A DNA stretch of 64,000 nt, taken from NCBI RefSeq assembly GCF_002159705.1, contig NZ_NFJD01000002.1:248001-312000 (forward strand), written 5' to 3'. The notes below the pieces were generated by a model, which did no database searches, was not told the origin of the DNA, and saw nothing but the letters and a program-made list of their open reading frames with translations. Shown here one piece after another: positions 8,410 to 17,317 of the stretch (within the stretch, counting starts at the first letter, position 1; every line of letters starts with the position of its first letter). Source of the DNA: Elusimicrobium sp. An273 (GTDB taxonomy: Bacteria; Elusimicrobiota; Elusimicrobia; Elusimicrobiales; Elusimicrobiaceae). Both the position numbers and the translations under genes were made by a program.

Positions 8410-9457
8410 GAGAAAACTCCTTGGGTAATTTTTTCTTGCGGGGAGACGAAGGCGAAGAAAGCTGCAGCCCCCAATAAATGAAAATGCTGATAATGCCCGG
8501 GATAACATAATACACCACGCGGTAAATAAGCGCCGCCATCAGGGCGGAATCCCAGTCTATCCCCATTTGGGAGTAGACGGCCGTCATCGCCAGTTCCATG
8601 GCGCCCAGCCCGCCCGGCAGAATGGGAATTAGCGTAGTAACCATCCCCACCGCAAACCCGGCCACCAACACCCCCGCCGTAATGTGCACCCCTACGGCGC
8701 GGAAGGCGAAATACAGCACCAAAATCGTAAACAGCCAGTCCGCGCAGACGTAGACGATGGTCATCGTCAGTTTCTTTTTCTTTTTATGGATTAAGTCTAT
8801 GCCTTCGTCCAGCTGGTCCATAAACGAGTCGTACTTGTTTTTGGCAATCAGCGCGCGGAACACGTGATAGAGCACTTTGTTAATCATCCGGAAAATTTTG
8901 CGCAGCCAGCGCGAACGCCACTCGTTGTTAAATAAAAACGCCGTAATTACCGCGCAAACGGCGCACATGACCACAATCAGCGAGAAATTTTTGAGGATTT
9001 GCATGGTGGTAGCGGAAGAATTAAACAACATCAGCACCGACCCCTGCAAAATAATCACCGCCAACACAAAATACAGCAGCACCGTAATCACAATGCTGGC
9101 CGTAACGCACATGCCAAAAGGCACGCGGCGGCGGTTCAAAAGATGCGCCCGCAGGGCAAACCCGCTTACCCCCAGCGAAGACACCACATAATTGACCGTG
9201 GTGGACACCAAGGCAATGCCGATGGCGGCCCCTTTGCTCACGCGCCGGCCCATAATGCGCAGCACTTCGTAGAGGCTAAGGCCCATGGAAATGTAAATCA
9301 GGACGGAAGAAAGGAGCGAAAGGAACAGGTAGCGCGTGCTGACGCCCTGCCAGATTTTGACGAAACTGTCGCGCGTCTGATACACCATAAGAGCAATGAT
9401 GCCGACGGATAAAAAGGCGCCCAGAATGTAGCAAAGGATTTTAAGCGGTTTTTTCAC
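8393..9457 (-). CDS. UPF0104 / lysylphosphatidylglycerol-synthase-type membrane protein
   Basis: 354 residues with about eight hydrophobic segments. The family signature PILPGGLGAMELAM is near residue 270, and EVLRIMGRRV and SSLGVSGFALRAHLLNRRR match the conserved loops of the LPG-synthase TM / AglD family. Members flip or transfer lipid-linked groups; the soluble transferase domain of MprF is absent, so the substrate is unknown. I chose the GTG at 9457 with GGAG 9 nt upstream, because the upstream in-frame part lies antisense to uvrA and has no membrane-protein character. It is transcribed divergently from uvrA. Confidence 0.8.
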   Translation of the reverse strand: MKKPLKILCYILGAFLSVGIIALMVYQTRDSFVKIWQGVSTRYLFLSLLSSVLIYISMGLSLYEVLRIMGRRVSKGAAIGIALVSTTVNYVVSSLGVSGFALRAHLLNRRRVPFGMCVTASIVITVLLYFVLAVIILQGSVLMLFNSSATTMQILKNFSLIVVMCAVCAVITAFLFNNEWRSRWLRKIFRMINKVLYHVFRALIAKNKYDSFMDQLDEGIDLIHKKKKKLTMTIVYVCADWLFTILVLYFAFRAVGVHITAGVLVAGFAVGMVTTLIPILPGGLGAMELAMTAVYSQMGIDWDSALMAALIYRVVYYVIPGIISIFIYWGLQLSSPSSPRKKKLPKEFSHERTY

Positions 9458-9479
9458 GCGTTCGCTCCGGGATAAAGAG

Positions 9480-9503
9480 ATGTATAAATTATATAATTTA
9501 TTT
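9480..9503. promoter_or_regulatory. Divergent AT-rich promoter region between UPF0104 gene and uvrA
   Basis: The near-palindromic ATAAATTATATAATTTAT contains TATAAT-like boxes on both strands, between the two divergent genes. The -35 boxes are not convincing. Confidence 0.4.
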
Positions 9504-9578
9504 AGGGAAAAAACACCCGTTTCGCGGTTTTTGCACCGCCTAATTTCGGATTTATTTTGCAGGAAGGATTTTTTACGT

Positions 9579-12521
9579 ATGAAAAGCATCAAAGTCATCG
9601 GCGCAAAAGGCCACAATTTAAAAAATGTTACGGTAGAACTGCCCAAAGATAAAATGGTGGTGGTTACAGGCTTGTCCGGCTCGGGCAAGAGCTCCTTGGC
9701 GTTTGACACCATTTACGCCGAAGGCCAACGCCGCTACGTAGAAAGCATGTCCGCCTATGCCCGGCAGTTTTTGGAACTGATGGAAAAACCGGATGTAGAG
9801 CATATTGAAGGCCTTTCGCCGGCCATTTCCATTGAGCAGCGCAACCCTTCCAAAAACCCGCGTTCCACCGTGGCCACGGTAACCGAAATTTATGACTATT
9901 TGCGCTTGCTGTTTGCCCGCGTGGGGCACCGCTTTTGCCCGCAGTGCGGGCGGGAAGTGCAGTCCTGGAGCGTGCAGGGCATCGCGCAGGATATTTTAAA
10001 GAAATTTAACGAAAAAACGGTCTATATTCTCTCCCCCGTCGTGCGCGGGAGGGCCGGCACGTACGAAGAGTTGTTTGCCAAATTTAAAAAAGACGGCTAC
10101 GTCAAAGCGCGCGTAAACGGAACGGTGGTTTCACTGGAGCATACCCCCTCTTTGGAACGCTACAAAAAGCACACCATTGAACTGGTGGTGGACGAAATTT
10201 TCGTGGAAGAATTTGACCGCGAACGCTTGGTGGAAAGTTTGGAAGCCGCTTTAAAATACGCCAAAGGGCTGGTGCACGTGCTGGAAACGGAGGGCGACAA
10301 ACCGCGCGAATTTACCTACAGCGAAGAAAACGCCTGCGCCCATTGCGGGATTGGGTTTTCGGAGCTGGAGCCGAGGCTTTTTTCGTTCAACTCGCCCTAC
10401 GGCGCCTGCCCGGACTGCAACGGCCTGGGCCTTAAAATAGAAGTAGCCGAAGATTTGGTCGTCCCCGACCCGACGCTCTCCATCAACGAGGGCGCCATCG
10501 CCGCGTGGGATAATCCCGTTACCACCCGCACCCACCGCTGGAAAAATTCTTGGAGCGGGTATTATTACGACATTTTAAAACAAGTCTGCCGCCAAAACCG
10601 CATTAATATGAACACGCCTTGGAACAAGCTTTCCAAAGCCCAGCGCGATTTGCTGCTGTACGGCACGGGCGGGGCGAGCTATACGTCGCTTATCTCCGGC
10701 GGGGAACAGGATTTTGAGGGCGTGATTACCAACTTAAAACGCCGCTACCAGGAAAGCGAAAGCGATTTTGTGAAAGAAGAAGTCTACACCCGCTTTATGC
10801 GCGAAATTACCTGCCCCACCTGCCACGGCAAACGCCTCAAGCCCGAAGCTTTGGCCGTGCGCGTAGACGGCAAAAACATTCACGAAATCGTGGCCATGCA
10901 GGTTTCCGCCGCCAAAGCGTTTTTTGACCAAATCCACCTTTCCGACAAGGAAAAAATCATCGCCAAAGACGTTTTAAAAGAAATCCGCGCGCGGCTGGAA
11001 TTTTTAAACAGCGTGGGCCTTTCGTACCTGACGCTGGAACGCAAAAGCCAAACGCTCTCGGGCGGCGAAGCCCAGCGCATTCACCTGGCCACGCAAATCG
11101 GCTCGGGCCTGACGGGCGTGCTGTACGTGCTGGACGAGCCCACCATCGGGCTGCACTCCCGCGACAACGACCGCCTGATTGAAACGCTTAAAAACCTGCG
11201 CGACTTGGACAATACGCTTATTATCGTAGAGCACGACAAAGACACCATTTTGGCCTCCGACTACGTGGTGGAGCTCGGCCCCGCCGCGGGCGAAAACGGC
11301 GGCCAAATTGTGGCGGCGGAACCGACGGCCGATTTCCTGCGGGACGAAAAATCCCTCACGGCCTCGTACTTAAACGGGCGGCGGATGATTCTGCCGCGCG
11401 AAGAACTGCGCAAAGGAAACGGCAAATTTTTGGAAATTGTGGGCGCCAAACAATTTAACTTAAAAAACATTGACGTAAAATTTCCGTTAGGCAAATTCAT
11501 CTGCGTAACGGGCGTATCGGGCTCGGGCAAGAGTACGCTTATCCACCAAATTTTGTACAAAGCCCTCGCCCAAAAATTCTACGGCGCCAAAGACGCCCCC
11601 GGCAAACACAAGGAAATCAAAGGGCTTGAAAATATAGACAAGGTCATCATCGTAGACCAAAGCCCCATCGGCAAAACGCCGCGCTCCAACCCCGCCACCT
11701 ACACGGGCGTTTTCTCGCACATCCGCGATTTGTTTGCCGAAATGCCCGAAGCCAAACGCCGCGGCTACAAGCCGGGCAGATTCTCCTTTAACGTAAAAGG
11801 AGGCCGGTGTGAAAAATGCCAGGGCGACGGCATCTTGAAAATTCAAATGCAGTTCCTGCCCGACATTTACGTAAAATGCGAAGAATGCGACGGCAAACGC
11901 TTTAACGAAGATACCCTTCAAGTAAAATTCAAAGGCAAAAATATTGCCGAAGTGTTGGATATGAGCGTCTCGCAGGCGTTGGAATTTTTTGACAGCATCC
12001 CCAAAATCAAACGCTACTTAAAAACGCTAAACGACGTGGGCCTGGGCTACATCAAGCTCGGGCAGGCGGCCACCACGTTATCGGGCGGCGAAGCCCAGCG
12101 CGTAAAACTGGCGGATGAACTCTCCCGCAAGGGGACGGGCAAAACGCTCTATATTCTGGACGAGCCCACCACCGGGCTTCACTTTGCAGACATTGATAAA
12201 CTCCTGCAAGTGCTCCACGGCCTGGCTGACAAAGGCAACACCGTGCTGATTATCGAGCACAACCTGGACGTAATTAAAACGGCGGACTGGATTATAGACC
12301 TCGGCCCCGAAGGCGGCGACAAAGGCGGCCAGATCGTCGTGGCCGGCACGCCGCGCCAAGTGGCCGCATGCCCCAAATCCTACACGGGCAAATACTTAAA
12401 GCCGGAACTGGACGCCGTGGATAAATTTCTGGCCCAACACCCGGAACAAAAATTGCACGCGCCAAAAAATGCGGCCGCAAAAAAAGCGTCCTCCCCGGTC
12501 AAAAAATCCAAAAAGAAATAA
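9579..12521 (+). CDS. uvrA: Excinuclease ABC subunit A
   Basis: UvrA is the damage-sensing ATPase of nucleotide excision repair and loads UvrB at lesions. The 980 residues hold both ABC modules: Walker A TGLSGSGKSS at 30-39 and TGVSGSGKST in the second half, two LSGGEAQR signatures, and the Walker B/D-loop strings VLDEPTIGLH and ILDEPTTGLH. Zinc modules are seen as CPQCG, CAHCG and CEKC...CEEC. The C-terminus has a Lys/Ala-rich tail (HAPKNAAAKKASSPVKKSKKK region) longer than in most orthologues. The ATG at 9579 follows AGGAAGG and gives the conserved start MKSIKVIGAKGHNLKN. Confidence 0.98.
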   Translation: MKSIKVIGAKGHNLKNVTVELPKDKMVVVTGLSGSGKSSLAFDTIYAEGQRRYVESMSAYARQFLELMEKPDVEHIEGLSPAISIEQRNPSKNPRSTVATVTEIYDYLRLLFARVGHRFCPQCGREVQSWSVQGIAQDILKKFNEKTVYILSPVVRGRAGTYEELFAKFKKDGYVKARVNGTVVSLEHTPSLERYKKHTIELVVDEIFVEEFDRERLVESLEAALKYAKGLVHVLETEGDKPREFTYSEENACAHCGIGFSELEPRLFSFNSPYGACPDCNGLGLKIEVAEDLVVPDPTLSINEGAIAAWDNPVTTRTHRWKNSWSGYYYDILKQVCRQNRINMNTPWNKLSKAQRDLLLYGTGGASYTSLISGGEQDFEGVITNLKRRYQESESDFVKEEVYTRFMREITCPTCHGKRLKPEALAVRVDGKNIHEIVAMQVSAAKAFFDQIHLSDKEKIIAKDVLKEIRARLEFLNSVGLSYLTLERKSQTLSGGEAQRIHLATQIGSGLTGVLYVLDEPTIGLHSRDNDRLIETLKNLRDLDNTLIIVEHDKDTILASDYVVELGPAAGENGGQIVAAEPTADFLRDEKSLTASYLNGRRMILPREELRKGNGKFLEIVGAKQFNLKNIDVKFPLGKFICVTGVSGSGKSTLIHQILYKALAQKFYGAKDAPGKHKEIKGLENIDKVIIVDQSPIGKTPRSNPATYTGVFSHIRDLFAEMPEAKRRGYKPGRFSFNVKGGRCEKCQGDGILKIQMQFLPDIYVKCEECDGKRFNEDTLQVKFKGKNIAEVLDMSVSQALEFFDSIPKIKRYLKTLNDVGLGYIKLGQAATTLSGGEAQRVKLADELSRKGTGKTLYILDEPTTGLHFADIDKLLQVLHGLADKGNTVLIIEHNLDVIKTADWIIDLGPEGGDKGGQIVVAGTPRQVAACPKSYTGKYLKPELDAVDKFLAQHPEQKLHAPKNAAAKKASSPVKKSKKK

Positions 12522-12522
12522 A

Positions 12523-12549
12523 AAAGCCCCGGCAAAACGCCGGGGCTTT
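12523..12549. terminator. Bidirectional terminator between uvrA and the pilin gene
   Basis: AAAGCCCCGGC / GCCGGGGCTTT, an 11-bp stem with A and T runs on both sides, shared by the two convergent genes. Confidence 0.9.
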
Positions 12550-12561
12550 AAATTTGCTTAA

Positions 12562-13032
12562 CTATTTAATGACACACGCCGCTGCGTTAATAATAGTAAG
12601 AGCATTGACGCTGTAAGTGGAATCTTGGCAATCGGATGAAGAAAAATATTTTCTGCACTTTCCGGAACAATACCATTTTCCTTTTCCATCTTCAAAATAG
12701 GCCACAATCGTAATATCACGATCTCCCCAAGTGGGACTCAGCAAAACAAAGGACTCTGCCCCCTGATTTCCCGTCATAGAGCCAATTTGAAAATATTTCA
12801 TTGGATAGGAATCCCGTATATCAAAATATATGTCGTTAGGAATATAATTATTGGCCAGATAAGCCATCGTTTGCTCTTTCTCTATGTAAGACAAAACCGT
12901 CATTGCCTCGGTCGTTTTGGCTCTATTTACCGATTTTTCATATTGCGGCACAGCCACCGCCGCCAAAATGCCAATAATCAACACTACAACCAGCAATTCA
13001 ATTAACGTAAAACCCGTATGTGTTTTATGCAT
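12562..13032 (-). CDS. Type IV pilin-like protein
   Basis: 156 residues. The prepilin signature THTG-FTLIELLVVVLII has a short positively charged leader, the Gly before the cleavage site, F+1 and E+5, then VAVPQYEKSVNRAKTTEAM. The C-terminal half has a globular pilin head with cysteines (WYCSGKCRKYFSSSDC) that can close a D-region disulfide. The protein would be processed by a prepilin peptidase and assembled into a pilus or pseudopilus; no assembly ATPase is nearby. AGGAG 8 nt upstream supports the ATG. Together with the gene at 17318 it suggests scattered pilin genes served by machinery elsewhere. Confidence 0.9.
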   Translation of the reverse strand: MHKTHTGFTLIELLVVVLIIGILAAVAVPQYEKSVNRAKTTEAMTVLSYIEKEQTMAYLANNYIPNDIYFDIRDSYPMKYFQIGSMTGNQGAESFVLLSPTWGDRDITIVAYFEDGKGKWYCSGKCRKYFSSSDCQDSTYSVNALTIINAAACVIK

Positions 13033-13074
13033 GGGGCAAACTCCTTTCCGTGTTACGAATCATTTATAAAATTC

Positions 13075-13080
13075 TATAAT
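13075..13080 (+). promoter_or_regulatory. -10 box of ybaK
   Basis: TATAAT 23 nt before the ybaK ATG, with AAGGA between. The -35 is weak (TTACGA at 16 nt). Confidence 0.4.
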
Positions 13081-13102
13081 ATTCATAAAGGATTTTCCAG
13101 CC

Positions 13103-13582
13103 ATGAAAAACAAAATTCACAAAACCAACGCCGCCCGCCGATTAGACGAACTGGGAATTTCCTACGAACTTATCCCGTACGAAGTGGATGAAGAAAACCT
13201 AAGCGCGGTGCACGTGGCCCAAACGCTGGGGCAAAATATAGACCAAGTCTATAAAACCCTTGTCCTGCGTGGCGATAAAACGGGTTTTTTTGTATGCGTC
13301 ATTCCCGGCGGGGCGGAGCTGGATATGAAAGCCGCCGCCCGCGCCAGCGGAAATAAATCCTGCGAAATGCTGCACGTAAAGGAACTCGTGCCCGTAACGG
13401 GTTATATGCGCGGCGGCTGCAGCCCGTTGGGGATGAAAAAACACTTCCCCACCTACCTTCACGAAGATTGCATTTTGTGGGACTTCATCTACGTCAGCGC
13501 CGGCCTGCGCGGCCTGCAAATTAAACTCAACCCCAACGACTTGCTCCGCGCCGCCCAAGCCTCCGCGGTTCAATTGTGCTAA
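13103..13582 (+). CDS. ybaK: Cys-tRNA(Pro)/Cys-tRNA(Cys) deacylase, YbaK/EbsC type
   Basis: 159 residues of the YbaK/ProX trans-editing family, which hydrolyses mischarged Cys-tRNA(Pro). The substrate pocket motif VYKTLVLRGD carries the catalytic Lys, and GYMRGGCSPLGMKK is the conserved GGxSPxG loop. The length is usual for the family. AAGGA stands 11 nt before the ATG. It is monocistronic, divergent from the pilin gene and with no relation to its neighbours. Confidence 0.93.
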   Translation: MKNKIHKTNAARRLDELGISYELIPYEVDEENLSAVHVAQTLGQNIDQVYKTLVLRGDKTGFFVCVIPGGAELDMKAAARASGNKSCEMLHVKELVPVTGYMRGGCSPLGMKKHFPTYLHEDCILWDFIYVSAGLRGLQIKLNPNDLLRAAQASAVQLC

Positions 13583-13651
13583 GGCCCACAAGCCCTTGCG
13601 CAAAACGCCCAAACGTGTATACTATAAGAGTAGTTACACGGGAGGTGCGCT

Positions 13652-14482
13652 ATGTACGCAAGCGTTTGGAAACGGTTTTTTGCTTTTTTAATTGACGCGG
13701 TTGTGTTTGCGGTTCTGTTTTGGGTGCTGGCCCAGATGATGGATAACGCATCGGTTTCGCTGGTGCTGTTGGTGATTATCTGGCTGTATTATGCTTTGTT
13801 GGAAAGCTCCCCTCTGCAGGCCAGCGTGGGCAAAATCATTATGGGCATCAAGGTGGTAGACCGCCGCGGCCGCCGCCTTAGCTTTTGGCAGGCCACGGAG
13901 CGCATTTTCTCCAAACTGGTTACCAACGTAACGTTCTACTTCGGTTTTTTTATCGCCGCCTTTGACAAGAAAAAACGCACCCTGCACGACCGCATCAGCC
14001 ACAGCGCCGTCATTTCCAAAAACGCCGATTTTGACCCCGACGCCTACGCCGAGCCCGAGGAAGAAGCCTCTTTTACCTTTATAACGGTGGTGTCGGTTTT
14101 GCTGGCGCTGGTCTTTGTGGCGCTGATGTTGGTGGCGGTGGCGCTGCCGCAATACCAAAAGACAGAACGCCATGTGCAGCTCTCGCGCGTGCTGAGCGCC
14201 TTGGATTATGCCGCCCGCAAGCAACTGAAAGACGCCCAAGCCCCGGGGGCCGATCCGCGCGTGTGGCTGGGCGAGTATAAAAAATGCCAGCGGATCAGCC
14301 CGGAAAAATTATCCTGCGACGGGTTTGAACTTCTACTAGAGCCCGGAGGCGTAAAAGCCAGCGCGCGCAACCACGCAATGGATATTTTGTACACCCTCTA
14401 TTATCCGTTTGACGGCGGCCCGGTGCAATGCACGGCGCTGACGCCGCAGGGCGAAGAAATCTGCTCCACCCTAAACAGCTGA
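13652..14482 (+). CDS. RDD-family membrane protein with degenerate pilin-like C-terminal domain
   Basis: 276 residues. The N-terminal 130 form an RDD domain: Arg and Asp in RFFAFLIDAV, a second hydrophobic segment, QASVGKIIMGIKVVD, and RTLHDRISHSAVI. RDD proteins are small membrane proteins, some acting in ion exchange. After an acidic linker, residues 146 to 276 resemble a type IV pilin: FTFITVVSVLLALVF, then VALPQYQKTERHVQLSRVL, and a Cys-bearing end (GGPVQCTALTPQGEEICSTL) like pilin C-termini of this lineage. The processing Gly and Glu+5 are missing, so the pilin part cannot be cleaved and would stay as a third membrane segment with an external head. GGGAGG precedes the ATG. Confidence 0.82.
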   Translation: MYASVWKRFFAFLIDAVVFAVLFWVLAQMMDNASVSLVLLVIIWLYYALLESSPLQASVGKIIMGIKVVDRRGRRLSFWQATERIFSKLVTNVTFYFGFFIAAFDKKKRTLHDRISHSAVISKNADFDPDAYAEPEEEASFTFITVVSVLLALVFVALMLVAVALPQYQKTERHVQLSRVLSALDYAARKQLKDAQAPGADPRVWLGEYKKCQRISPEKLSCDGFELLLEPGGVKASARNHAMDILYTLYYPFDGGPVQCTALTPQGEEICSTLNS

Positions 14483-14487
14483 AATTT

Positions 14488-14512
14488 CCCCCGCCCGCCG
14501 GCGGGGGTTTTT
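14488..14512 (+). terminator. Terminator of the RDD-protein gene
   Basis: CCCCCGCC / GGCGGGGG stem with a 4-nt loop and TTTTT after it, 5 nt past the stop codon. Confidence 0.85.
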
Positions 14513-14554
14513 GTATCCGCCCCAAAACGCGGGTGGCGGGTTTTGCCGCAAAAT

Positions 14555-14563
14555 TGTTAAGAT
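14555..14563 (+). promoter_or_regulatory. Extended -10 directly before the ligase gene (leaderless)
   Basis: TGTTAAGAT is an extended -10 element that ends exactly 6 nt before the ATG at 14570. There is no Shine-Dalgarno sequence, so the mRNA is predicted to start at or next to the start codon. Confidence 0.5.
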
Positions 14564-14569
14564 GTATTT

Positions 14570-16870
14570 ATGGCTTCCAAAAAAACGCTTTCCCGCACTA
14601 AAAAATCCGCCCGCGCCGCGCAGGCTTCTGTAGCAGCCGGCGGACGGGAAATTCCTTTTTTGCATAAAGCGCTGGTGCACGTAACCGGCTGGCTGTGCTT
14701 GCTGGTGAGCATTTCCTTTTTTACCGCCACGTACGATACGGCACAGGTAAAGCTGACCCTCTTGCATTGCGGGGCGGTTGTGTTATTTGCCTTGTGGAGC
14801 GCGCTGCAGCTGGCGGAGCGGAAAAATCCGTTCACCCGCCAAAATTTACCGTTTTTACTGCCGGTCTTTGCCTACTTGGCGTGGAATATCGTTTCCTTTA
14901 TCGGGGCTCCGTATAAAATGGAAGCCGCCGAAGAATTTATCCGCTTGCTGATGTACGGCGCCATCACGCTGCTGATTGCCTGCCAATTCCGCCGGCAAGA
15001 CGTAAAAACCGTAACCCGCTACATCCTGGCGGCCGCGTGGATTTCGTTTGGTTATGCACTGCTGCAGATTATAGACGGATTTTTCCCGGGGGCGGATTTT
15101 ATGCCCTGGAGAGGATTTTTTACGCGGCGGGTTTTTTCCACCCACGCCAACCCGAACTTTTTTGGCGCGTTTGCGGTATTTGCCTCGTGCCTGGCGGCCG
15201 CCCAATACCTGCTGACCCGCCAAAAGAAACTGCTGGCCCTGCTGGCGGCGGGCCTGTTGGGCGTATTTTTTACCGAAAGCAAAGGCGCGTGGCTGGCGTA
15301 TGCGGCCGCGGCCGCGTGTTTTGCGGGGCTGTATACCAATTTTTTCTTGTCGGGAGCCGCCAAAAAATACGTTAAAAAAATTAATCTGGCCGCGTTGTGC
15401 CTGCTGTTATTAGCCTTGGCAGGCGCCGGCTTTTATACCGCCAAACGTTTTCAATCCGTCAGCTTCCGCACGTTTACCTGGCTTTCCGCTTGGGAAATGG
15501 TGCAGGATTCACCCGTTATGGGCACCGGGCCGGGCAGTTTTAAAATCATCTATCCCGCCTACCGCCGCCCGCAAATTTTTTATATAGAAAACTCCCACAA
15601 CACCGAAACCCAACACGCCGAAAACGAATACCTGGAACAATGGGCCACTACGGGAACGGTCGGGCTGGCGGTGTTTTTATGGCTAATCGGGTTTATCTTT
15701 TACTGCGCCGTACGCAACCTGAAACAACCCCTTCCCGCCCCGTCGGATGAACCCCTGCGCGAGCGCAATTTGTACCTGCTGGGCTACGCCAGCGCGTTCT
15801 TTGGGCTGATGGTGCACGCGGGGGTGGACATCAGCATCCGCTTTGCGTCCAGCGGCCTCTTTTTTGCGGTGTTTTGCGGCGTGATTTTGGCATTATGCCA
15901 GCCGGAGGAATCGGCAGCCCCCGCGGGCGAAAAGGCATCCGCTCCCGCTTGGCCGTGGGCGGCGCGGCTGCTACTGTGCACGGCGCTGGTCTATGGCGGG
16001 TGGCACACGGCCGCCCAATTTGCCCAAGTAACCCGCGTACTGCAGGCCGGCTCGTTTGGCGAAGGGCTTTTGATTGCCGTGGCGTGGGCGGTGTTTCTTT
16101 TTTGTCTGGCGGGCACGGCCTACGTGTATTTGCGCGCGGCGTTTTTGGGCAAACGGGCACTGCCCTGCTTTGTGCTGGCAGCCTCGGTTCCGTTTCTGAT
16201 TTTCTTCTATGGTTTCTTTCAGGCCAACCACTACTACAGTTTGGGCGTCAGCCTGGTATCCAAAGGCAATGCGGAAGGGGCGCTGGGATATTTTACCAAA
16301 GCCGTTCGTCTAAACCCGCTCTTGACGGAATACCGCCAATTCCGCGCCAATACGTTTGCCACTACGCTTCAGTTAACCGATTCTTTCTCCCCCGACCGGG
16401 GCGACCGTACGGCCCCGTCTAACGATTATGAACGGGCCTTGGCGGATTTTGCCGTCGTGCTAAAACGGGCGCCCAACCACTCGATGGTGCATCAAAACAT
16501 CGGGCAGCTGTATTACGCCATGGCGGTGCGGCAAGCCCAAAGCGCGGGCCAAGCCGTCAATGCGGCGGAATATGCCCGCCTGAGCCAATATGCCCGGCAA
16601 AATATGGAACAAGCCAAACGCGCATTTGAACGCTCGATTAAAATAGACCCGGTCAACCCGGCCACATACGCCTTTTTGACCAGCATTGCCCTGATGGAGC
16701 GCAACCCGGAGCACGCCCAACAATGGATAGACGCTTACCGCCGCGGCCCGGCAGGCGTAACGGAACCCGAATTTTTAGACAAACACCGCAAAAACCCGCA
16801 GTTTGACGCACTGCAACAACAGGTGGATTTGATGCGCGCCTCCGTCGGAAAAAGCGCCCATAAAAAATAA
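14570..16870 (+). CDS. O-antigen ligase/Wzy-type membrane protein with C-terminal TPRs
   Basis: 766 residues with about twelve membrane segments over residues 40-560, then a TPR-like region (GYFTKAVRLNPLLTEY near 575; the 590-740 stretch with AFERSIKIDPVNPATYAF). The Wzy_C family motifs are present: VFSTHANPNFFGAF near 195, ESKGAWLAY, GTGPGSFKIIYPAYRRP, and HAENEYLEQWATTGTVGL. Such proteins join or polymerise lipid-linked glycans outside the inner membrane; the TPR tail is typical for the group that may glycosylate pilins or other surface proteins. The substrate cannot be told from the sequence. The pilin genes on both sides make pilin glycosylation a reasonable guess only. Confidence 0.85.
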   Translation: MASKKTLSRTKKSARAAQASVAAGGREIPFLHKALVHVTGWLCLLVSISFFTATYDTAQVKLTLLHCGAVVLFALWSALQLAERKNPFTRQNLPFLLPVFAYLAWNIVSFIGAPYKMEAAEEFIRLLMYGAITLLIACQFRRQDVKTVTRYILAAAWISFGYALLQIIDGFFPGADFMPWRGFFTRRVFSTHANPNFFGAFAVFASCLAAAQYLLTRQKKLLALLAAGLLGVFFTESKGAWLAYAAAAACFAGLYTNFFLSGAAKKYVKKINLAALCLLLLALAGAGFYTAKRFQSVSFRTFTWLSAWEMVQDSPVMGTGPGSFKIIYPAYRRPQIFYIENSHNTETQHAENEYLEQWATTGTVGLAVFLWLIGFIFYCAVRNLKQPLPAPSDEPLRERNLYLLGYASAFFGLMVHAGVDISIRFASSGLFFAVFCGVILALCQPEESAAPAGEKASAPAWPWAARLLLCTALVYGGWHTAAQFAQVTRVLQAGSFGEGLLIAVAWAVFLFCLAGTAYVYLRAAFLGKRALPCFVLAASVPFLIFFYGFFQANHYYSLGVSLVSKGNAEGALGYFTKAVRLNPLLTEYRQFRANTFATTLQLTDSFSPDRGDRTAPSNDYERALADFAVVLKRAPNHSMVHQNIGQLYYAMAVRQAQSAGQAVNAAEYARLSQYARQNMEQAKRAFERSIKIDPVNPATYAFLTSIALMERNPEHAQQWIDAYRRGPAGVTEPEFLDKHRKNPQFDALQQQVDLMRASVGKSAHKK

Positions 16871-16928
16871 GGAAATGCAAAACGCGTCATTTTTTTGTAG
16901 AATATATACAACAAAAGAAGATTTGATT

Positions 16929-17001
16929 GCCAAGATAGCTCAGCTGGTAGAGCAACCGCTTCGTAAGCGGTAGGTCGGGGGTTCGATCCCCCCTCTTGGC
17001 T
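16929..17001 (+). tRNA. tRNA-Thr (CGU)
   Basis: Cloverleaf with acceptor GCCAAGA/TCTTGGC, D arm AGCTCAGCTGGTAGAGC, anticodon stem ACCGC/GCGGT with loop TTCGTAA (anticodon CGT) and T arm GGGGG-TTCGATC-CCCCC. The discriminator is T and CCA is not encoded. It decodes ACG. Confidence 0.95.
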
Positions 17002-17010
17002 CTTTTTTAT

Positions 17011-17034
17011 GCCCTCCGTCGGAGGGCTTTTTTA
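17011..17034 (+). terminator. Terminator of tRNA-Thr
   Basis: GCCCTCC / GGAGGGC stem, 3-nt loop, then TTTTTT, 10 nt after the tRNA. Confidence 0.9.
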
Positions 17035-17246
17035 CACCACAAAAAACTCTTTTTAAGGCATTTTGCCGACGATACCCCCGCGGCATGCGCGAAAAAGCGA
17101 ACACGCGCAAGACGCATGTCTGTCTGCAAAATGTCAGCAGGGAGAAGCCACCGATTGGCTGTTTTTCTCTAAAATGTTTCCCGTTGCCTTATTTCCTGCC
17201 CGCTTGCTTACGCCGTTTGGTCTGGTCATTACTTTTCAGTTTTTCT

Positions 17247-17275
17247 TTTTTCTTATTTTTGTTTTTTGCTATACT
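17247..17275 (+). promoter_or_regulatory. Promoter of the second pilin gene
   Basis: TGC-TATACT (extended -10, 17267-17275) behind a pyrimidine-rich T tract. The -35 is poor (TTTTTC), which an extended -10 can offset. The leader would be about 36 nt. Confidence 0.5.
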
Positions 17276-17317
17276 ATGAATGGAGAAATCCGCTTGTATC
17301 AAAAAAGGGAGATGCGT

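Noticed and set aside
7843-8481. 212-residue plus-strand ORF
   Set aside because: Antisense to the gamma-carbonic-anhydrase gene, His-rich translation without motif.
16929-17001. tRNA-Thr as the phage attachment site
   Set aside because: It lies near the left edge, but a pilin gene and terminator separate it from the first phage gene and I find no copy of its 3' end near 46 kb.
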